17,277 bases of DNA. It comes from Actinomycetota bacterium (GTDB lineage: Bacteria; Actinomycetota; Actinomycetes; S36-B12; CAIYMF01). Position 1 is the stretch's first letter; each line of letters begins with the position of its first letter. Shown piece by piece: positions 1-8,221 of the stretch. The notes below the pieces were generated by a model, which was given only the letters and a program-made list of their open reading frames with translations, did no database searches and was not told the origin of the DNA. The translations under genes were made by a program, and so were the position numbers. The stretch covers positions 1 to 17,277 of the forward strand of contig WLOZ01000005.1 in the NCBI GenBank assembly GCA_009699025.1, read 5' to 3'.

Positions 1-1
1 C

Positions 2-127
2 GGGGGTATCTCCACCGAGTACTGGACCGGCGACGCTCGCAACTTCATGACCTGGTGCGGCGGGTGCGGCTGGTTTGGTGAGGTGGTGCGGTTCACCCGT
101 GTCACGATCACCGAGGAGGACCACTGA
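2..127 (+). CDS. C-terminal end of an unknown protein with a CxxC pair (partial)
   Basis: The frame beginning at base 2 is open to a TGA at 125-127 and gives the last 41 residues of a protein whose start lies before the window. The tail is rich in tryptophan and glycine and contains WCGGCGW, a CxxC pair that could bind a metal or be redox active. It ends with an acidic TEEDH. I do not recognise the family. The stop codon overlaps the apparent CTG start of the HAD hydrolase downstream, and the downstream ribosome binding site lies inside this coding tail, so the two genes are probably translated from one message. Confidence 0.5.
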   Translation, partial: GGISTEYWTGDARNFMTWCGGCGWFGEVVRFTRVTITEEDH

Positions 128-765
128 GCGCCCTGCTCTTCGACTTCGGCGGGCCCATCCTGCTCAGCCCCTTTGAACTCTGGCGCATCGGTGAGCGCAG
201 CCTTGGGCTTCCCGAGGGCACGTTCACCTGGACTGGCCCGTTCAACCCCGCTGCAGACCCCGGCTGGCAGGCGGTGCAGGACGGCACCCTCAAGGAGCGC
301 GCCTACTGGGCCGCGCGGGTGCAGGAGTTCGCCGACCTCACCGGCGAGCCGGCCGAGATGCCGCGGCTGATGATGCACCTCTACGACGGTAGCGTCGAGG
401 AAGTCACGCGCGCCGCCGCCCGCGCACTGATGGTCGACGTGCGTGCGGCCGGCATTCCGCTGGGCCTGCTCACCAACGACCTGCACGCCTTCCACGACAA
501 GTCGTGGATCGACACCATGGCGCCGGTGCTCGACCTCTTTGACGTGGTCGTCGACGGCTCGCTCACCGGATTTCTCAAGCCCGATCCCCGCGCGTTTGAG
601 ATGGCCCTCGAGCAGCTGGGCGTTCCGGCCGAGGGCACGGTGTTCATCGACGACCTGAGGTCGAACCTCGAGGGTGCCGCGGCGGTGGGGCTCACCCCGG
701 TGTTCCTCGACGTCACCAACCCAGGGCCCGCCTTCGATGAGGTCCGGGCGCTGCTCGGCGTGTAG
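124..765 (+). CDS. HAD-superfamily hydrolase, subfamily IA, apparent CTG start
   Basis: This is a 213-residue haloacid-dehalogenase-like phosphatase; the substrate is unknown. All four HAD motifs are visible. Motif I is LLFDFGGPIL with nucleophile D7, and the usual second aspartate is glycine (G9). Motif II is LLTND with T117. Motif III is K152 in FLKPDPRAF. Motif IV is IDD at 176-177. The DFGG form of motif I occurs in subfamily IA members such as the epoxide-hydrolase N-terminal domain. The first GTG, at 274, would delete motif I. The frame has a stop at 79-81 and no ATG, GTG or TTG between it and motif I, so I place the start at CTG 124 behind a strong GAGGAGGA at 113-120; CTG 133 is the alternative. 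The start overlaps the previous stop (CTGA). Confidence 0.85.
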   Translation: MSALLFDFGGPILLSPFELWRIGERSLGLPEGTFTWTGPFNPAADPGWQAVQDGTLKERAYWAARVQEFADLTGEPAEMPRLMMHLYDGSVEEVTRAAARALMVDVRAAGIPLGLLTNDLHAFHDKSWIDTMAPVLDLFDVVVDGSLTGFLKPDPRAFEMALEQLGVPAEGTVFIDDLRSNLEGAAAVGLTPVFLDVTNPGPAFDEVRALLGV

Positions 766-874
766 CGGCCCAGCGACACCCCGCTGGCGGGTCTCGTGTT
801 CACAGATTGCGCGGTTCTGGTCGGATGCGGGACTTCGCTGGCACAGACCTCGGCCGATGTGATGGAGTCAGGCC

Positions 875-2230
875 ATGACCAGAACCCTACGCGTCGCTGT
901 CGTCGGATCGGGCCCCTCCGGCATCTACGCCGCCGACGCGCTGACCGACCAGACCGAGATCGCGGTGAGCGTCGATGTGATCGACATGCTCCCGGTGCCC
1001 TACGGCCTCGTGCGCTACGGAGTCGCACCCGACCACCTCAGCATTCGCTCGGTGCGCAACACCCTGCAGAAGGTGCTCGATCGCGACGACGTGCGGTTCC
1101 TCGGCAATGTTGAGGTCGGTCGCGATATCACGGTGGCCGAACTGCACCGCTTCTACGATGCCATTGTGTTCACCTACGGTGCTGCCAGCGATCGCCGGCT
1201 CGGCATTCCCGGCGAGGACCTTCCCGGCAGTATCGCTGCAACCGACCTCGTGAATTGGTACTGCGGCCACCCCCGGGCCCAGCGTGAACTCATCGAAGGC
1301 GCCATCGCTAGTCCAGAGTCGGTAGCGGTCATCGGCGTTGGCAACGTGGCGGTTGACGTCACCCGGGTGCTTGCCAAGACCCGCGACGAGCTCGAGTTCA
1401 CCGATATGCCGCAGCACGTGCTCGATGCCCTAGCGACAACCCACATCCGCGAGCTTCACCTGCTCGGGCGTCGTGGTCCGGCCCAGGCCGCATTCACGAC
1501 CAAGGAGCTCAAAGAACTCGGTGAGCTCGAGGCTGCCAACGTGGTGGTTGCCCCTGCTGACGTGGAGCTCGACCCGGTCAGCCAGGCCACGGTTGACTCC
1601 GACCGGCTCATGGCTCGCAACGTTGAGGTGGTGCGTGAGTGGTCGACGCGACAGCCGCAGGGGAAGCCGCGCACGCTGAATGTGCGATTCTTCGCCCGAC
1701 CTGTTGAGATCCTCGGAACTGACAGGGTTGAGGGACTGGTGATCGAGCGCACCGAACTCGATGAGTCGGGGGCCGTGGTAGGCACCGGAGTCATGGAGAC
1801 GATTCCCGTGCAACTAGTGGTGCGCAGTGTGGGCTACCGCGGGTTGCCGCTCGAGGGGCTCCCCTTCGATGCTGCTCGGAATGTGGTGCCGAGCGTTGAC
1901 GGTCGCGTCATGCACGACGGCTCAGCGGTGTCGGGCGAGTATGTGGCCGGGTGGATCAAGAGGGGGCCAAGCGGCATTATCGGCACTAACAAGAAGGATG
2001 CCGGGGCCACGGTGGCATCGCTGCTCGCCGATGCCGACTCGCTGCCCGCCGCGACCGAGGCCGATCCTGCGGCACTGCCCGCGCTGCTCGCCGAGCGCGG
2101 GGTGACGGTGCTCGACTACGCGGGCTGGCAGGCCATCGACGCCGCGGAGGTCGCGCTGGGAGCAACACGCGGTCGCGACCGCACCACGATTCATGAGCAG
2201 GCCGACCTGATGCGCCACGGGGGCGCGTGA
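875..2230 (+). CDS. fprA: FprA-type ferredoxin/adrenodoxin-like NADP(H) reductase
   Basis: This 451-residue FAD flavoprotein moves electrons between NADP(H) and ferredoxin-type iron-sulfur proteins. The N-terminal dinucleotide motif is GSGPSG (11-16), for FAD. It is followed by the family signature PYGLVRYGVAPDH (42-54). A second motif, GVGNVA (154-159), binds NADP. The RRGP and QAAFTTKEL segments and the C-terminal GWIKRGPSGIIGTNKKDA block are characteristic of adrenodoxin reductase/FprA. Length matches Mycobacterium tuberculosis FprA (about 456). ATG 875 follows GGAG at 864-867 with a 7-nt gap. The upstream 109-bp gap has no clear promoter. It converges on the gene for a [2Fe-2S] protein with only 4 bp between stops, which suggests a possible but unproven redox partner. 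Confidence 0.92.
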   Translation: MTRTLRVAVVGSGPSGIYAADALTDQTEIAVSVDVIDMLPVPYGLVRYGVAPDHLSIRSVRNTLQKVLDRDDVRFLGNVEVGRDITVAELHRFYDAIVFTYGAASDRRLGIPGEDLPGSIAATDLVNWYCGHPRAQRELIEGAIASPESVAVIGVGNVAVDVTRVLAKTRDELEFTDMPQHVLDALATTHIRELHLLGRRGPAQAAFTTKELKELGELEAANVVVAPADVELDPVSQATVDSDRLMARNVEVVREWSTRQPQGKPRTLNVRFFARPVEILGTDRVEGLVIERTELDESGAVVGTGVMETIPVQLVVRSVGYRGLPLEGLPFDAARNVVPSVDGRVMHDGSAVSGEYVAGWIKRGPSGIIGTNKKDAGATVASLLADADSLPAATEADPAALPALLAERGVTVLDYAGWQAIDAAEVALGATRGRDRTTIHEQADLMRHGGA

Positions 2231-2234
2231 GCGA

Positions 2235-3125
2235 CTAGCTCGTGAAGCGTGCCACGTCGGTGGCGTGCCAGAGGGTGCCGGAGACGGGCTCGCCGGTGCA
2301 CGAGTCGTTGCGGTCGGGGGTGCGAGGCGACGACTCGACGACGACGCTCCAGCGTCGGCCGTCGGCGGCTTGAACGTGGGCTAATGGCGGCTCTCCCTCG
2401 ACCTGCAGGGCCTCAACTCCGACGATGCTGTGGGCCCGGCGCACCGCGATTTCGGCAGCCTGCGCCCAGGGCTGCAGTGCACTGCGCCCTCGGTAGTTGT
2501 CAAGGTCGAGGATGCCGGTGTCGGCACCTGCGAGAACCGAGGCGGCCGACGCCGTGTCGAGACGTCCGTGCACGGTGCCCCAGGGCAGTACGAGCGCGGT
2601 TGCGGCGAATCGATGTCCGCCGAGGTGGGAGCACTCCCACACGCGATCGCCCACGGCAGACTCCCCGAGGGCGCGGGCGATAGGTCGGCCCCACTGCGCG
2701 CAGCAGGCGTCACGCTTGGAGTTAGCGCACACGAACAGAACGGGCTCGTGGCTCGGCTCGCCGAGTGCGGGTGTGTTCCCTGCGGCCAACGCAGCGGGGT
2801 CGAGGTCGAGCAGGTGGCGGGGATCGGTGAGGGAGGCGGTCCACATGCGGGTGGCGCCCGGAGTGGTGTGCGCGAGCCAGACTCGGTACGACGACACGGG
2901 CTCGCGCCCCGCGGGCCCGGGGCGGCGGGCGAGGAGGGGGGTGGTGCCGGTGTCGCGGCAGCGGTCGAGCAGCACCTGGCCGACGTCGTCCGGAAGCGCG
3001 CACTCGGTCAGCGCCTGGCGCCCCCAGGCGCCGGGCACCTCGATAACGATCCACGCAGTGGCGACCGGAGCCGTGGCCACGAGTGACTCGGCAAGTTCGC
3101 GGGAGAGTGCGCTGCAGGTGGTCAT
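2235..3125 (-). CDS. Sucrase/ferredoxin-like (Suc_Fer) thioredoxin-fold [2Fe-2S] protein
   Basis: This 296-residue protein belongs to the sucrase/ferredoxin-like family (PF06999), related to yeast Apd1/Aim32. It carries the paired signatures [10 protein letters not shown] (133-142) and [10 protein letters not shown] (165-174). In Apd1/Aim32 a [2Fe-2S] cluster is held by two cysteines and two histidines of the HxxxH type. Here H167 and H171 fit, with cysteines from C133, C141 and C142. Physiological function in bacteria is unclear; an electron-transfer or redox role is inferred. The frame stays open further upstream, but ATG 3125 gives the family-like N terminus and forms an ATGA overlap with the topoisomerase IV A stop, so translation is probably coupled to that gene. 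Confidence 0.85.
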   Translation of the reverse strand: MTTCSALSRELAESLVATAPVATAWIVIEVPGAWGRQALTECALPDDVGQVLLDRCRDTGTTPLLARRPGPAGREPVSSYRVWLAHTTPGATRMWTASLTDPRHLLDLDPAALAAGNTPALGEPSHEPVLFVCANSKRDACCAQWGRPIARALGESAVGDRVWECSHLGGHRFAATALVLPWGTVHGRLDTASAASVLAGADTGILDLDNYRGRSALQPWAQAAEIAVRRAHSIVGVEALQVEGEPPLAHVQAADGRRWSVVVESSPRTPDRNDSCTGEPVSGTLWHATDVARFTS

Positions 3126-5563
3126 ACCGGGCCGCCCACTCCACTGACGGGGGCCGAGAGTGCGACTCCGGAGCCATCGCGCCGCGTGTCGGCCTCGGGA
3201 AGGTCGACCGGTGCGCCAGCGGGTGCGGTGGCGCGGGCGGGGCTCGGGCCGACCCACGCCAGGGTGAGGCGGTCCTCACCCCGCAGGAACCGGTGGCACC
3301 TCACGCCGCCGGTGGCACGGCCCTTGCCGGGAAACTCGCTGAACCGGGTGACCTTGGCCGAGCCCGCCTCGGTGCCGGGCAGGGCCCCGCTGAATCCGGC
3401 CACGGTGACTACCACGCACTCGCGATCGAGCGGGAGGGTGCCGAAGAAGACTGCCTCATCGCCACTGCCGAGCTTGATGCCGGCCATGCCGCCGGCAGGA
3501 CGGCCCTGGGGGCGCACCGCTGAGGCCGGGAAGTGCAGCAGTTGCCCGAGCGCCGTGATGAAGACGCACTCGTCGCTGGCCGAGCCGAGCTCGATGGCAC
3601 CCACCAGTCGGTCGCCGTCGTCGAGGCGGATGACCTCCCAGTCGGCCTTGGCCAGCGGCACGTCAGGCGTGATGCGCTTGACCACGCCCTGTGCCGTGCC
3701 CACCGCGAGCCCCAGCGACTCGGGGCCCAGCGTGGTGAGGCAGAGGGGTGTCTCGTCGCGCGCGAGGGTGACGAACTCGCGCAGCGGTGCACCACCGCGG
3801 AGGCTCGGCGCACCCGAGGTGGGTGGGATCACCGGAAGCTCGAGGGCGCCGACCCTGATGATGCGGCCCGCCGATGTGACGAGTCCGACCTCGCCGCGCG
3901 CGGTGCTGTGAACCGCGGAGAGCAGCACGTCGTGCTTGCTTCGGGGCCCGTCGGCGGGCAGGGGGTCGGTGCTGGCCGTGCGCGCCAGTCGGCCCGTGCT
4001 CGACAGCAGCACCCAGCACGGCTCGTCGGCCACCTCGAGCGGGGTTGACAGCGACGCCGGAAGGCCCGCCGACTCGAGCAGCACGGTGCGCCGAGGCGTT
4101 CCGTGGGCACGAGCCACCTCGGCGAGCTCGTCGGAGACGACCCCACGCAGGCGCGCTGGGTCGTCGAGGATCTCGGTGAGTGCGGCGATCACTCCGCGCA
4201 GCTGGTCGGCCTCGCCCTCGAGTTCGATGCGGCTGAAGCGGGTGAGCCGGCGCAGCGGCATCTCGAGGATGTAGTTGGTCTGGATGTCGGTGAGGTCGAA
4301 GACGTCGATGAGCCGCTGCCGGGCCATGGCGGTGTCGTCGCTGGATCTGATGACCGCAATGACCTCGTCGATGTCGATAATGGCGACGAGCAGACCCTCA
4401 ACGAGGTGCAGCCGCTCGCTGGCCTTGCGTCGCCGGAACTCGCTGCGCCGCCGCACCACCTCAAGTCGGTGGTCGAGGAACACGCGCAGCAGGGGAATGA
4501 GTCCGAGGGTCTGGGGCCGGCCCTCGACCAGCACCACCGCGTTAACCGCGAAGGTGTCTTCCATCGGAGTCATGCGGTAGAGCTGCTCGAGAATGGCCTC
4601 GGGGTTGAACCCCGCCTTGCACTCGATCACGAGCTGGAGCCCGCTCTCACCATCGGTGTAGTCGTCGACAGCCGAGATTCCGGTGAGTTTCTTGGCGTGC
4701 ACGAGTTCGGTGATGCGCTCGACCACCTTCTCGGGGCCGACCGTGTACGGAAGCTCGGTCACGATGATCGCCTGGCGGCGTGCGGTCACCGAGTCGATGC
4801 GGGTGGTGGCCCGGATGCGGAAGGTACCGCGACCGGTCGCGTACGCGTCGCGGATTCCGTCGAGGCCGATGATGGTGCCGCCGGTGGGCAGGTCGGGGCC
4901 GGGAATGAACCGCATGAGACTGTCGAGCGAGGCATCGGGATGGTCGAGGAGATGGCGAGCGGCAGCAACCACCTCGGCAAGGTTGTGCGGCGCCAGGTTG
5001 GTGGCCATGCCCACGGCAATTCCGGCGGCACCATTGACCAGCAGGTTAGGAATGGCCGCGGGAAGCACCTCGGGCTCGGTCTCGCGGCCGTCGTAATTGG
5101 GCGCGAAGTCGACGACATCTTCGTCGAGGGAGTCGGTCATGAGCAGGGCTGAGGTGGCGAGTCTGGCCTCGGTGTAGCGGTACGCGGCCGGGCCGTCGTC
5201 GAGGCTGCCAAAGTTGCCGTGGCCGTCGACGAGGGGAAGCCGCAGCGAGAACGGCTGCGCCATTCGAACCAGGGCGTCGTAGATGGCACTATCGCCATGG
5301 GGGTGGAGCTTGCCCATGACCTCGCCCACCACGCGGGCCGACTTGACGTGCCCTCGGTCGGGGCGGAGTCCCATCTCGGCCATCGTGTAGAGAATGCGGC
5401 GCTGAACCGGTTTGAGGCCGTCGCGGGCATCGGGCAGAGCGCGGCTGTAGATGACCGAGTACGCGTACTCGAGGAAGGACCCGCGCATCTCATCGGACAC
5501 ATCGATGTCGAGGATGCGCTCGGGAGCGTCGGGTGGGGGCGGGGTGGCGGTGCGACGGGCCAT
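3122..5563 (-). CDS. parC: DNA topoisomerase IV subunit A (type IIA, ParC/GyrA family)
   Basis: This 813-residue type IIA topoisomerase A subunit would break and rejoin DNA with its ParE/GyrB partner to decatenate chromosomes. The N-terminal breakage-reunion domain starts MARRTATPP and includes [17 protein letters not shown]. Its quinolone-determining region is [14 protein letters not shown]92 and D96 match E. coli GyrA S83 and D87, the drug-sensitive residues. The catalytic tyrosine is Y130 in AYRYTE. The C-terminal beta-pinwheel contains [13 protein letters not shown] (from 686), as in actinobacterial topoisomerase IV, and lacks the canonical GyrA box, which favours parC over gyrA. ATG 5563 has GAGGAAAG about 10 nt upstream; a GTG at 5602 in the same frame is less likely. 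The next gene overlaps by ATGA. Confidence 0.93.
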   Translation of the reverse strand: MARRTATPPPPDAPERILDIDVSDEMRGSFLEYAYSVIYSRALPDARDGLKPVQRRILYTMAEMGLRPDRGHVKSARVVGEVMGKLHPHGDSAIYDALVRMAQPFSLRLPLVDGHGNFGSLDDGPAAYRYTEARLATSALLMTDSLDEDVVDFAPNYDGRETEPEVLPAAIPNLLVNGAAGIAVGMATNLAPHNLAEVVAAARHLLDHPDASLDSLMRFIPGPDLPTGGTIIGLDGIRDAYATGRGTFRIRATTRIDSVTARRQAIIVTELPYTVGPEKVVERITELVHAKKLTGISAVDDYTDGESGLQLVIECKAGFNPEAILEQLYRMTPMEDTFAVNAVVLVEGRPQTLGLIPLLRVFLDHRLEVVRRRSEFRRRKASERLHLVEGLLVAIIDIDEVIAVIRSSDDTAMARQRLIDVFDLTDIQTNYILEMPLRRLTRFSRIELEGEADQLRGVIAALTEILDDPARLRGVVSDELAEVARAHGTPRRTVLLESAGLPASLSTPLEVADEPCWVLLSSTGRLARTASTDPLPADGPRSKHDVLLSAVHSTARGEVGLVTSAGRIIRVGALELPVIPPTSGAPSLRGGAPLREFVTLARDETPLCLTTLGPESLGLAVGTAQGVVKRITPDVPLAKADWEVIRLDDGDRLVGAIELGSASDECVFITALGQLLHFPASAVRPQGRPAGGMAGIKLGSGDEAVFFGTLPLDRECVVVTVAGFSGALPGTEAGSAKVTRFSEFPGKGRATGGVRCHRFLRGEDRLTLAWVGPSPARATAPAGAPVDLPEADTRRDGSGVALSAPVSGVGGPV

Positions 5564-5609
5564 GCGGAGACAACTTTCCTCAGGTGGAAGCGGCGGGACC
5601 ACCTCATTG

Positions 5610-5615
5610 TGTCAA
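5610..5615 (-). promoter_or_regulatory. TTGACA hexamer upstream of parC, possible -35
   Basis: The minus strand reads TTGACA here, an exact match to the housekeeping -35 consensus, 46 bp before the parC ATG. No good -10 is visible 16-18 bp downstream, so this is only a candidate. It lies in the 144-bp divergent region shared with the Pat-like gene. Confidence 0.25.
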
Positions 5616-5695
5616 GCGGCCCAGACACTGGTCGGGTGCGACTCGCCCCCGACCTCCCCGCATCGACGAGACCTTCAGCTGACGGCCCGTCGCAC

Positions 5696-5701
5696 TACCG
5701 T
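5696..5701 (+). promoter_or_regulatory. -10 element TACCGT for a probable leaderless pat transcript
   Basis: TACCGT fits the actinobacterial -10 pattern TANNNT and sits exactly 6 nt before the ATG at 5708, the spacing expected when transcription starts at the A of the start codon. The purine-rich GGGGAG in between touches the ATG, too close for a working Shine-Dalgarno. No strong -35 is visible. Confidence 0.5.
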
Positions 5702-5707
5702 GGGGAG

Positions 5708-8221
5708 ATGGAACCCGCCGACGGACCCGCGCACTGGGAGGCCGATGTCGTGCTGCGCGATGGCCGTCCGTGCCACGTGCGCCCGATCTCTCCCGACGAT
5801 GCCACGCGGCTGCGAGCCTTCCACCTCGCACTCTCGCCCGAGACGGTGTACCTGAGGTACTTCGCTCCCTACCCCGAGCTCACCGAGGCCGACGTCACCC
5901 GATTCACCACGGTCGACCACGACAGTCGGGTGGCGCTCGTGGCCACCGTGGGCAACGACATCATCGGTGTCGCCCGCTACGACCGACTCGCCAGCGGTGA
6001 CGCCGAGGTGGCTTTCACGATCCGCGACGACCATCAGGGCCGCGGGCTCGGTTCGGTGCTGCTCGAGCATCTCGCCGCAGCGGCGCGCGAGCGCGGGGTT
6101 AGCCGCTTCGTGGCCGATGTCCTTCCCGAAAACAGGCGCATGCAGTCGACCTTCGAGGACGCCGGCTACCGCACGCTGCGCGAGATGGGTGACGGATACC
6201 TGATGCTTGAGTTCGACATTGAGCCCACCGCTCGCCTGCAGCAGGTGATGGAAGCCCGCGAACGAGCCAGCGAGGCGCGCTCCATTCGGAGGCTGCTGAG
6301 CCCTGGCTCGGTGGCCGTGATCGGCGCCAGTCGAACGCCGGGCACGGCGGGCCACGAGTTGCTGCGCAACCTGCGCGACGGAGGGTTCACCGGTCACGTG
6401 TTCGCGATCCATCCCGAGGCCGACCAGATTCTCGGCTATCCGTGCCTTCGCTCGATCTCGCAGGCTCCGGCCGGAATCGATCTCGCCATCGTGGCGGTGC
6501 GTGCCGACCTGGTGCTGTCGATCGTCGATGAGTGCGCGTCCGCCGCGGTACGGGGACTCGTGGTGGTGTCGATGGGGTTCGCCGAGTCCGGCTCCGACGA
6601 GGGCAGGCGACGTCAGGCCGAGCTCGTCGCGCGGGCTCGCGGAAACGGTATGCGTGTGGTGGGCCCGGCTGCTCTCGGGGTGATCTCCACCGACCCGCGG
6701 GTGCTGCTGAACGCCTCGTTGGCGCCCGTGATGCCGCCTCGGGGGAGGTTGGGCTTCTTTTGCCAGTCCGGTGGTCTCGGCAGCGTCATTCTCGAGAGTC
6801 TCGTCGACCGCGGTCTCGGAGTGTCGAGCTTCGTCTCCGCGGGCAACCGCTCCGACGTCTCGGGTAACGACCTCCTTCAGTTCTGGGCCGAGGACGACGC
6901 CACCGACGCAGTGCTCCTCTACCTCGAGAGCATTGGAAACCCGCGCAAATTCACGCGTGTGGTGCGCCGGCTCGCGCGCTCCAAGCCCGTGGTGGCGGTG
7001 CGCTCGGGCCGGTCGTCGCAGGCGGTGCCGCTCGGGCATCGGGTGCGACTCACCTCACTGCCTCCGGCCGCGGTCGACGCGATCTTCGAGCAGTGCGGGG
7101 TGATTCAGACCGATTCGGTGCGGGCGCTGCTCGATGTTGCCTCGATCCTGGCCCGCCAGCCACTGCCCGCCGGTCCGGCCGTGTCGGTCATCGCCACCGC
7201 CGAGGCGCTGGCCGTGCTTGCCGACGACGCTGTGCGAGCGGCCGGCCTACGCGTGGGCGGGGCCGGAGCGATTGTTCCCCTGCCGCTTGATGCCGAGGCG
7301 CTGGAGGCCGCTGTGCGTCGTGCGGGCATCGACCCCGACACCGACACCATCCTCGTGGTGCACGTGCCGCCGCTTCCGGGTGATGTGCCCGCCTTCCGCG
7401 AGGCGCTCCTGAACGCTGGTGCCAGCCTCACGCGCCCACTCATTGCGGTGTCGGTGAGCTCGGCCGGTGAAGAACTCGGGCACCGCCGACTCGAACATGC
7501 CCGCTACGGCCCGTGGATCGGCGCGCCCGCACCCTCGGGAGCCGCTGGACCGGGTGCCATTCCCCTGTTCGGAACCCTGGAGGACGCCACCCGCGCCATT
7601 GCGTCGGTGGCGGCACGTAGCCGATGGCTGGAACGCGAGCTCGCCGACTCCGACGCCGTGGCGGCTGCGCTTGGTGAGGGGGAGCCGGTGCTCTCGATTG
7701 AGCGTGCCGAGTTCCTGGCGGCCGATCTCATGTCGGGATATCCGCTCGGACGGCTGGTCACCGTCGACGAGGCGCGGCCGCTGCTCGAGTTCTTCGGAGT
7801 CACGACTGACCCGACCAGCAGGAGTGATCTCCCCGGCGCCGTCGCCTGTCGGGTTCGCGTACTCGTCGACGACCTCTTCGGCCCCGTCGTGGTGTTCGGG
7901 CTCGACGGCGACATCCCTGAGCTTCTCGGCGATCGCTCCTATGCGTCGCCACCGATCACCGTCGCAACCGCTGACTTCCTGATCCGCACTCCGGCGTCGG
8001 CCGTACTCCTCGAGGGTCATCTCGGCTCTGCGCCCATCGACCATGCGGCGCTCGTGAGGGTGGTGGTGGGCGTGGGGGCGCTGGCCGAACATCTGCCCGG
8101 TCTCGCGTCGGCTGATCTGCTCGTGATCGCCCACCCCGCCGGTGCACACGTGGTCGAGGGCGCGATATCGCTTCTGCCGTTAGCGGCGGTGCCGATCGAT
8201 GGCGATCGGCGGGTCATGTGA
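5708..8221 (+). CDS. Pat-like GNAT acetyltransferase fused to an acyl-CoA-synthetase-like (NDP-forming) module
   Basis: This 837-residue protein has an N-terminal GNAT domain (about 10-175; acetyl-CoA motif QGRGLG at 110-115; candidate acidic residue E100). A CoA-binding Rossmann domain follows (VAVIGAS, 202-208), then succinyl-CoA-ligase-like domains (FCQSGGLG 351-358; H444 in a GH context). GNAT-first order matches the Streptomyces lividans PatA type, which acetylates acyl-CoA synthetases; Salmonella Pat has GNAT last. The C-terminal ATP-grasp region looks eroded. After LLEFFGV (692-698) it passes almost directly to the VVVFGLDGDIPELLGD segment, skipping the lysine- and HK-containing ATP-binding lobe. 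It is therefore shorter than the 900-1000 residues usual in the family. ATG 5708 is the only sensible start; the frame further upstream is antisense to parC. The stop overlaps the MFS start (GTGA). Confidence 0.85.
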   Translation: MEPADGPAHWEADVVLRDGRPCHVRPISPDDATRLRAFHLALSPETVYLRYFAPYPELTEADVTRFTTVDHDSRVALVATVGNDIIGVARYDRLASGDAEVAFTIRDDHQGRGLGSVLLEHLAAAARERGVSRFVADVLPENRRMQSTFEDAGYRTLREMGDGYLMLEFDIEPTARLQQVMEARERASEARSIRRLLSPGSVAVIGASRTPGTAGHELLRNLRDGGFTGHVFAIHPEADQILGYPCLRSISQAPAGIDLAIVAVRADLVLSIVDECASAAVRGLVVVSMGFAESGSDEGRRRQAELVARARGNGMRVVGPAALGVISTDPRVLLNASLAPVMPPRGRLGFFCQSGGLGSVILESLVDRGLGVSSFVSAGNRSDVSGNDLLQFWAEDDATDAVLLYLESIGNPRKFTRVVRRLARSKPVVAVRSGRSSQAVPLGHRVRLTSLPPAAVDAIFEQCGVIQTDSVRALLDVASILARQPLPAGPAVSVIATAEALAVLADDAVRAAGLRVGGAGAIVPLPLDAEALEAAVRRAGIDPDTDTILVVHVPPLPGDVPAFREALLNAGASLTRPLIAVSVSSAGEELGHRRLEHARYGPWIGAPAPSGAAGPGAIPLFGTLEDATRAIASVAARSRWLERELADSDAVAAALGEGEPVLSIERAEFLAADLMSGYPLGRLVTVDEARPLLEFFGVTTDPTSRSDLPGAVACRVRVLVDDLFGPVVVFGLDGDIPELLGDRSYASPPITVATADFLIRTPASAVLLEGHLGSAPIDHAALVRVVVGVGALAEHLPGLASADLLVIAHPAGAHVVEGAISLLPLAAVPIDGDRRVM

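Noticed and set aside
770..787. CCAGCG/CGCTGG hairpin after the HAD gene as a terminator
   Set aside because: The stem is only 6 bp with no U-tract, so it is too weak to list as a feature in this GC-rich sequence.
4103..5152. 349-codon plus-strand open frame
   Set aside because: Antisense shadow of parC, a common effect of strong third-position GC.
3122..5563. Assignment as gyrA
   Set aside because: No canonical GyrA box in the C-terminal domain, and the N terminus and [13 protein letters not shown] region match actinobacterial topoisomerase IV A.
5219..5707. Upstream extension of the Pat-like frame by 163 codons
   Set aside because: It runs antisense through parC and has no family similarity. 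ATG 5708 gives the GNAT domain its normal N terminus and has a -10 element in place.
5675..7039. 454-codon minus-strand open frame
   Set aside because: Shadow of the Pat-like coding region; composition is arginine/histidine-rich and matches no family.
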